Origin: Bradyrhizobium sp. SRS-191
Lineage (GTDB): Bacteria > Pseudomonadota > Alphaproteobacteria > Rhizobiales > Xanthobacteraceae
DNA length: 64,000 nucleotides
Assembly: GCF_024586915.1 (NCBI RefSeq)
Contig: NZ_JANBVS010000019.1
Location: 1-64,000, forward strand
Reading direction: 5' to 3'
The notes under the pieces are model-generated. The model saw only the letters and a program-made list of their open reading frames with translations. It was not told the DNA's origin and did not search any database. Positions within the stretch are counted from its first letter, which is position 1; each line of letters begins with the position of its first letter. Below, piece by piece: positions 58,980-64,000 of this stretch. The position numbers were made by a program, and so were the translations under genes.

Positions 58980-61343
58980 CTAATCTCGTGTCTTGAGGAC
59001 CGCGACGAGGTCCAGTTTATCGATGCGATGGCGGATCACCGCTGCGGAGGCGACCGCAGCCAATACAACCACGGACGTGGCGATGACGTAGGTCGAATGC
59101 TCCACCACCAGCCGGACGCGCATCAGCTCGCCGGCAAGGTTTGTCTTCATGACCCATGCGAGGCCATAACCCATCACCCACCCTGGCGGCTGCGCGATCA
59201 GCGTGAGGATCGCGAGCTCGAGCAGCAGGATGCGCAGAACCTCGCCGCGCGTGAAGCCCAGCACCCGCAGGCTCGCCAGCTCACGGGCGCGTTCGGAGAG
59301 CGAAATCCGCGCATTGTTGTAGACAACGCCGAACGCGATCACGGCGGCGAGCCCAGTGTAGATGCTCGCCATGGTCGTGATGAGCAGTGCGACCGTTTTG
59401 CGGAAATTGGCAAGGGACACGCGCTGCAGCGCCACGCCGCCGACCGTCGGCATGGACTTCACCGCCGCGTAGAAGTCCTCTTTCCGGTTCTCGTCGAGGC
59501 TGAGGTTCACGCTGTTCACCACGGGCGCCTCGCGCATCAGCTTCCGAAGCGCCTCGATGTCCATCATTCCCCTGATGCCGAAATAGTCCTCGACTGTAGC
59601 CACGATCGGCATCGTCACGGTGCGACGGGCGCCCTCGAGCAGATCGAGCTCGACGGTGTCGCCGGCCCCGACTCCGAGGATTTGACCGAGCATGCTGGAG
59701 ATCGCGAGGCCCGTCTCAGGAAGCACGACGGGCCGGAGGTCGGCGTCGATGATGCGCCTGAGGTCGGCATTCACGGGCCGGCCGCTGATCGTGATCCGCC
59801 GTTCGACGTTGCCATGGCGGATTCGGACGGGCACTTCCCGGAACGGCTCTGCGGCGAGAACGCCCGGAAGCCGGCTCACCTGCTCCACAACGTTCTCGAT
59901 CCGCTTCTCCGAAAAGCCTATGGTCGCGTCCTGCCGGTCGGCGAGGAAGTAAGTTACGTCGATCAGTTGCTCCATGGTGTCCCGCGTGAACAGCGAGACG
60001 ACCAGGATCGCGGTGGCGAGCGCCATACCAAGCGTCGTGAACGCGGCCCGGACGGGATGCCGCGCGATGTTGCGGATCATAATCAGTGTCGGCTGCGATA
60101 CGAATTGGTCGAGCTGGATGCTCGCCGGCAGCAGCCGCCGATAGACCGGCGGGGCCAGCGGCTGCATGCCGACGGCGGGCGGCAGCTTCACCACTTCCCG
60201 CAGCGCCCGCAGCGCGCCTATCCCAGCGGCGCTCGCGCTGAGCGCGCCTGCTGTGATGTAAAGGTCCGGCGACTTCGCGAACACCAGGAACGGGAAGTGG
60301 AAGAACTCGCCGAATAGCGCGGTGACGCGAAGTCCGAGCCAAGTGCCGGCGATACCGCCCAGGGTCACTCCGATCACGACGATCAGCGCCACGAACTTGA
60401 AATAGTGAAGCACGATGCTGCCATCGGAATAGCCCAGCGCCTTCAGGAGACCGATCTGCTCGCGCTCGAGCGCGACCAGCCTGTTCAAGGTGAGATTGAC
60501 CAGGAACGCGGCCACCAGCAGAAAGATCGGCGGCAGCGTCCGGCTCATGTTGTTGAGCATGTCGAGCTCATGATCGAGCCAGGCGTGCGAGGTCTGGTCC
60601 TTCCGGCCGTGGGCCGCCTGCCCGCCGTATGGGTCGAGCAAAGCGTCGAGCCGCGCGATCACCTCGCGCTCGGATGCGCCGGGCTGCAGCTTGACCGACA
60701 CCGCCGAGAAGGCGCCGTCGAGATCGTAGACGCCGGCGAGCGCCTTCTCCGACATCCATACGATGGCGTAGCGACGGTCATCCGGCATCAGATCGCCCGG
60801 CCCAACGGTATAGACGAACTCCGGTGACAGCGCCGTGCCGACGATGACCAGCTCGCGCTTCTTCCCGTTCAGGATGGCCGAGAACCGCGCCCCTTCCGAG
60901 AAACGGTGGGCCCGGGCGAAGGGTTCATTGACCACCACTTCTTCCGTCCGTCCCGGCTCGGGAAGGCGCCCGGAGCGTATGTAGAGCCGGTTGAGATGCG
61001 GCTCGCCACTGTCGGGGAGCGAAACGAACTGCGCGCTGGCGGGCTCCGAGAAGCCGGGAATGTCCAGCAATGCGAGCCTGGCGATCCTGGTGTCGACGGC
61101 GGCGACGCCGGGTATCTCGCCGATACTGCCGGCGAGCGCCTTGGGGGCGCGCTTGGCCTGAGCGAATACGTCGCCGAAGCCGTAGCGTTCGTAGTACGCG
61201 ACCCGGGTCTCCTCCAACGATCGATGGGAGCCAACCGCGAGCACGAGCGTCGCCACGCCCCCTGCGACGACCAGCGCTACGGCGAGCACCTGCGCCCAGA
61301 GCCGCCCGACGTCCCGGAACAGCTTGATGTCGAGCGCCGTCAT
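58980..61343 (-). CDS. FtsX-type ABC permease (large, duplicated)
   Basis: A 787-residue permease with two FtsX-like blocks. Helix 1 lies at about 17-36. A large periplasmic domain (about 40-260) precedes three helices (about 265-385, with the motif NRLVALEREQIGLLKALGYSDGSI). Then IARHPVRAAFTTLGMALATAILVVSL begins a second block with its own periplasmic domain, ending in SERARELASLRVLGFTRGEVLRILLLE. The duplicated layout is found in mechanotransmission or lipoprotein-type exporters. Operon with ATPase and adaptor. Confidence 0.83.
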   Translation of the reverse strand: MTALDIKLFRDVGRLWAQVLAVALVVAGGVATLVLAVGSHRSLEETRVAYYERYGFGDVFAQAKRAPKALAGSIGEIPGVAAVDTRIARLALLDIPGFSEPASAQFVSLPDSGEPHLNRLYIRSGRLPEPGRTEEVVVNEPFARAHRFSEGARFSAILNGKKRELVIVGTALSPEFVYTVGPGDLMPDDRRYAIVWMSEKALAGVYDLDGAFSAVSVKLQPGASEREVIARLDALLDPYGGQAAHGRKDQTSHAWLDHELDMLNNMSRTLPPIFLLVAAFLVNLTLNRLVALEREQIGLLKALGYSDGSIVLHYFKFVALIVVIGVTLGGIAGTWLGLRVTALFGEFFHFPFLVFAKSPDLYITAGALSASAAGIGALRALREVVKLPPAVGMQPLAPPVYRRLLPASIQLDQFVSQPTLIMIRNIARHPVRAAFTTLGMALATAILVVSLFTRDTMEQLIDVTYFLADRQDATIGFSEKRIENVVEQVSRLPGVLAAEPFREVPVRIRHGNVERRITISGRPVNADLRRIIDADLRPVVLPETGLAISSMLGQILGVGAGDTVELDLLEGARRTVTMPIVATVEDYFGIRGMMDIEALRKLMREAPVVNSVNLSLDENRKEDFYAAVKSMPTVGGVALQRVSLANFRKTVALLITTMASIYTGLAAVIAFGVVYNNARISLSERARELASLRVLGFTRGEVLRILLLELAILTLIAQPPGWVMGYGLAWVMKTNLAGELMRVRLVVEHSTYVIATSVVVLAAVASAAVIRHRIDKLDLVAVLKTRD

Positions 61344-61347
61344 GCCG

Positions 61348-62055
61348 TCACCACGTGAGCTCGGTCGCTTCCTGCCGTGTCTCGTTCTTCTGGATCCTGG
61401 AGATCCGGCCGTCGGCGAAGAACAGCACCCGGTCGGCGACCTCCTGAATGCTGGCGTTGTGCGTAATGATGACTGTCGTGGTGCCGAGCTGCTTGTTCAC
61501 ACCCAGCAGCGCCTCGATGACGCGAATGCCGGTCTTCGAATCCAGCGCGCCGGTCGGCTCGTCGCAGAGCAGCACCGCCGGGCGCTTCGCGATCGCGCGG
61601 GCGATCGCCACGCGCTGCTGCTCGCCGCCGGATAGCTGGGCCGGAAAGTGGTGCATGCGCTCCTCCAGGCCCACCAAAGCCAAAGCGTCCGCGGGTCGCA
61701 TCGGCTGGTTGGAAACCTCCGTCACCAGGGCCACATTTTCGTAGGCGGTGAGGCTCGGCACCAGATTGTAGAACTGGAAGACGAAGCCGACGTGGTCGCG
61801 GCGATACTTCGTGAGCTCGCGGTCTTCGAGATCTGTCAGATCAAGCTCGCGGAAGAACAGCCGACCGCTGGTCGGCCGGTCGAGACCGCCCATGATGTTG
61901 AGCAACGTCGTCTTGCCACTGCCGGACGGCCCGAGCAGGACGACCACCTCCTTCTCGGCGATCTCGAGATGGACATCGTTCAGGGCATGCACCTTCACTT
62001 CGCCGGAGACATAGGTCTTGGTCAGTCCTTTCGCGGTGAAGACAGGTTGTGTCAT
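61348..62055 (-). CDS. ABC transporter ATPase (LolD/MacB-like)
   Basis: A 235-residue ATPase: Walker A GPSGSGKTT, Q-loop FVFQFYNLVPSLTAYENV, signature LSGGEQQRVAIARAI, Walker B LLCDEPTGALD and H-loop ITHN. The LolD/MacB class pairs with FtsX-type permeases such as the one 4 bp downstream. The frame is open to 62472, but the ATPase starts at ATG 62055, which overlaps the upstream gene stop by 4 bp. Confidence 0.87.
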   Translation of the reverse strand: MTQPVFTAKGLTKTYVSGEVKVHALNDVHLEIAEKEVVVLLGPSGSGKTTLLNIMGGLDRPTSGRLFFRELDLTDLEDRELTKYRRDHVGFVFQFYNLVPSLTAYENVALVTEVSNQPMRPADALALVGLEERMHHFPAQLSGGEQQRVAIARAIAKRPAVLLCDEPTGALDSKTGIRVIEALLGVNKQLGTTTVIITHNASIQEVADRVLFFADGRISRIQKNETRQEATELTW

Positions 62056-62492
62056 GAACGGGCTGCCTCCCACGCAAAGGCTGCCAGGCTGAGCGCCCAT
62101 ACCAAGGCCATTCCCAGCAAAACCCACTTGAAATCGGAAGCGATCATGAAGTTGACGGCCGCCATCAGGCCGATCGAGGCTGCACCGGCGACCATGGAGC
62201 CGATTGCAGCAATTGGATGGTGATCGCGGAGGGACGTGGTCGCCAAGGTGACCGCGAGAACGCCCGTGGCGACGATGTAGCCGCCCATCACGCGAAACAC
62301 GTGAAGGAGCCACGATCCTAGTCTGTCCCCGACCAGTTGCAGCTCGGCGGGGGTCAGTTTCATGAACCTGACGTCCTCGGGTAGCAGCGACGGCCGGACG
62401 AACAGGAAGTAGAGGCCGACGCCGATCAGCAGGACTCCCGATCCGACGAGCAGGAGGGAGGAAAGCGTCCACCGAGCTGCTTCCTTGCGCAT
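62052..62492 (-). CDS. Four-helix membrane protein
   Basis: About 146 residues with four hydrophobic segments: LSSLLLVGSGVLLIGVGLYFLF, MGGYIVATGVLAVTLATT, IAAIGSMVAGAASIGLMAAV and WVLLGMALVWALSLAAFAW. It has no recognisable catalytic motif. Its ATG lies 14 bp after the methyltransferase stop and its stop overlaps the ATPase ATG, so it belongs to the export operon. Family not recognised. Confidence 0.65.
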   Translation of the reverse strand: MRKEAARWTLSSLLLVGSGVLLIGVGLYFLFVRPSLLPEDVRFMKLTPAELQLVGDRLGSWLLHVFRVMGGYIVATGVLAVTLATTSLRDHHPIAAIGSMVAGAASIGLMAAVNFMIASDFKWVLLGMALVWALSLAAFAWEAARS

Positions 62493-62505
62493 CGGGACAT
62501 CTCCA

Positions 62506-63180
62506 TCAGCCGTGGCGGTAGTCGCTCGAGGGCGCCCGCCCCAGAACACGGCCGATCTTCGGAATGAATCCCGGCACCTCGGCGGCGTAGAGGTCGTATG
62601 CTGCGCCGAATTGCGCTCGCGCATCCCGCTCCTCGCCGCGCGCCAGCTTCACGTACATGACGGTCAGCACCGGAAACATCGCCAGCGTCAGAATCGTCGG
62701 CCACTGCAGCAGGAAGCCGAACATGACGAGGATGAAGCCGACATACTGCGGGTGCCGGACGTAGCTGTAGGGACGGGTGGTCGCAAGGCTGCGGGTCTGC
62801 TGCGCATCGTACAGCACCCGCCAGGCGGCGGAGATCAACAGAAAGCCCGCACCGATAAAGATGAAGCTCAGGATATGGAACGGTCCGGCATGCGGATTGG
62901 TCTTCCAGCCGAACAGCATCTCAAGGAGGTGACCCGCGTCGTGCGAGAACCAATCAACATTCGGATAGTGCGACTGTAGCCAGCCCGACAGGAAGTAGAT
63001 GGTGAGCGGGAAGCCGTACATCTCCACGAACAGCGCCACCAGGAAGGCGCTGAAAGCGCTGAAGGAGCGCCAGTCACGCGACGTCTGCGGCTTGAAAAAG
63101 CTGTAGGCAAACAGGATGAAGACCACCGAGTTGACGATGACCAGGCTCCAAAGGCCGTAGGCCGGCGCTGTGTCGTGCAT
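62506..63180 (-). CDS. ICMT-like integral membrane methyltransferase
   Basis: About 224 residues with five or six helices. The C-terminal part has the isoprenylcysteine carboxyl methyltransferase/PEMT signature YSYVRHPQYVGFILVMFGF followed by EERDARAQFGAAYDLYAAEVPGFIP. These proteins methylate lipid-linked or small substrates using SAM at the membrane face. ATG 63180 has GGAGG upstream and overlaps the DUF2933 stop (TGATG). Confidence 0.8.
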   Translation of the reverse strand: MHDTAPAYGLWSLVIVNSVVFILFAYSFFKPQTSRDWRSFSAFSAFLVALFVEMYGFPLTIYFLSGWLQSHYPNVDWFSHDAGHLLEMLFGWKTNPHAGPFHILSFIFIGAGFLLISAAWRVLYDAQQTRSLATTRPYSYVRHPQYVGFILVMFGFLLQWPTILTLAMFPVLTVMYVKLARGEERDARAQFGAAYDLYAAEVPGFIPKIGRVLGRAPSSDYRHG

Positions 63181-63437
63181 CACTGCCTCCTTCCGTCAGG
63201 CGGCTGGGGCTCGGCGTGATGGTGGCCGTGGCCGCCGTGATGCATGAACAAGTGCATCAGCGGGCAGGCAAGCAGCGGCGCCCAGATCAGAACCCCGAGC
63301 ACGTGCGCCCTGTGCTCGGTGAACAAGAGCGCGCCGGCGATGATGAGGAACCCGATCAGAACAAAGCCGGCCTTGGATTTCGTGGACATGCCCCGATGAG
63401 GGCGCTCTCGATACGCGGGATGGTCCTGCACCGACAT
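63180..63437 (-). CDS. DUF2933-type small membrane protein
   Basis: An 85-residue protein: a basic front, helix GFVLIGFLIIAGALLFT, helix VLGVLIWAPLLACPLMHLFM, and a His-rich end (HHGGHGHHHAEPQ). DUF2933 proteins have this layout and are common next to copper- or metal-related genes and ICMT-like methyltransferases. ATG 63437 is chosen at MSVQDHP. Coupled to the methyltransferase by overlap. Confidence 0.75.
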   Translation of the reverse strand: MSVQDHPAYRERPHRGMSTKSKAGFVLIGFLIIAGALLFTEHRAHVLGVLIWAPLLACPLMHLFMHHGGHGHHHAEPQPPDGRRQ

Positions 63438-63585
63438 GGGCTGGCTCCTCTCGTTGATGAGGCTTAGCGGCGCCGTTGCCATCATTGTTGCGCGCGATCA
63501 GCAGCGGCAGGCCGCAAGACTCACTGGCCCTTGTTCGTTGGCGCCCTCCAACGGGGACCGCCGGAGCAAATCCTGCCCTTGCAGG

Positions 63586-64000
63586 TTATTGCATCGGCTT
63601 GCCGCGCTGCATGCCCATGCCCATTGTCGCCCCGCCCCGCATTGCGGACATCATCGGCATCATGCCCATCTGCGGCGCGAGCAGCTCGTCAGCCGCCTTC
63701 TTCTGCTCGTCGGAAAACGCCGAGACCAGGTTCGTAAGCGTCGATTTCATCGCGCGGGTGCCTTCGAGCCGAGCCGCGAGCCATTTCTCCTGGAACGCGA
63801 GCTTTTCCACCAGACCAGCAGCACCGGCGCCCTGCTGCGACATCATCGAGCCGCGCATCTCCCCCAACGTCTTGGCATTGGTCCGCAGCGCATCGGCGAA
63901 GGCGTTCCAGGTGGGCTGCTGCGCATCGGTGATCTTGAGCTCGGTCCGAAGGAACGCGATCCGACCCTCGATGTGATCGATACTATCCATGCCCATTCCG
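63586..64000 (-). CDS. Spy/CpxP-like LTXXQ-family protein (5' end outside window)
   Basis: At least 136 residues, cut by the window edge, so the signal peptide is probably beyond 64000. It contains HIEGRIAFLRTELKITDAQQPTWNAFADALR, the LTxxQ-type helix of Spy/CpxP periplasmic chaperones, a helical middle (LSDEQKKAADELL-like) and a Met-rich tail (MGMMPMMSAMRGG, MGMGMQRG), which could bind Cu(I). It lies 149 bp before the DUF2933 gene, same strand. Envelope stress or metal protection is likely. Confidence 0.75.
   Translation of the reverse strand, partial: GMGMDSIDHIEGRIAFLRTELKITDAQQPTWNAFADALRTNAKTLGEMRGSMMSQQGAGAAGLVEKLAFQEKWLAARLEGTRAMKSTLTNLVSAFSDEQKKAADELLAPQMGMMPMMSAMRGGATMGMGMQRGKPMQ

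Noticed and set aside
1..64000. CRISPR arrays, insertion sequences, prophage genes, rRNA
   Set aside because: No regularly spaced repeats, no transposase-like or phage structural proteins and no rRNA-like stretch were found by reading.
5078..64000. A second copy of the tRNA-Val 3' end as attachment site
   Set aside because: No repeat of the T-arm/acceptor sequence was noticed in the rest of the window, so no right boundary can be placed.

Overview
The window looks like a chromosomal segment of an alphaproteobacterium of the Bradyrhizobium/Rhodopseudomonas type. This is inferred from the ChpT phosphotransferase, the DUF1134/EipA-like envelope protein, the high-GC codon use and the protein families present. 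No species assignment is possible from sequence reading alone.

Positions 1-5000 carry housekeeping genes: chpT (cell-cycle phosphorelay), a CysQ-type phosphatase, a YHS-domain protein, an EipA/DUF1134 protein and a membrane-anchored coiled-coil protein. A tRNA-Val(CAC) gene at 5003-5077 ends this block. Everything to its right looks like accessory DNA: mixed function, many decayed genes, repeated paralogous modules. No integrase and no second copy of the tRNA 3' end are in view, so any island continues past the window.

Accessory block A (5.4-17.5 kb) is defence-like. It has an orphan hypothetical gene, a three-gene cassette of one membrane protein and two paralogous secreted HExxH metalloproteases, then a complete Wadjet operon jetABCD with overlapping genes and a fifth overlapping gene encoding a KfrA-like DNA-binding protein. 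Block B (17.9-25.8 kb) has an APC permease and a nickel/cobalt-type metal island: rcnR-rcnA, a second DUF156 sensor with CsoR-type ligands, and an RND adaptor/pump pair (czcB/czcA-like), followed by a decayed MFS transporter.

Block C (26-34 kb, minus strand) holds a GMC oxidoreductase fused to a DUF1080 domain, a GlcG/HbpS-like protein, a free DUF1080-like protein, two YncE-like beta-propellers (one frameshifted), an outer-membrane-barrel-like protein and a broken sensor kinase. Block D (34-57 kb) is dominated by chromate-resistance families. Operon 1: chrB-chrA-PepSY-DUF1259-chrC(truncated)-Cys-rich peptide-small secreted protein. Operon 2: chrC-small protein-DUF1259-Cys-rich peptide-small protein-cytochrome b-chrA-cytochrome c. 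Operon 3: diheme cytochrome c-ABC ATPase-ABC permease-DUF1080-like protein-exported chrC. Between operons 1 and 2 lie an ATP-grasp-like gene with fetAB-like iron exporter genes, and a two-component system next to a divergent PepSY gene.

The most notable observation is that all three chrC-containing operons begin with the same element: a sigma-70-like promoter (TTGACA, 17-bp spacer) followed by a conserved leader with two mutually exclusive pairings (GGGGA/TCCCC versus GCGAT/ATCGC) and a small leader ORF starting MPK-x-RV. I do not recognise it as a named RNA family. It suggests a coordinated, leader-controlled regulon that ties chromate transport to SOD-like ChrC proteins and to cytochromes b and c. 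Block E (57.7-64 kb) is an export operon: Spy/CpxP-like protein, DUF2933 protein, ICMT-like methyltransferase, membrane protein, ABC ATPase, FtsX-type permease and HlyD-type adaptor.
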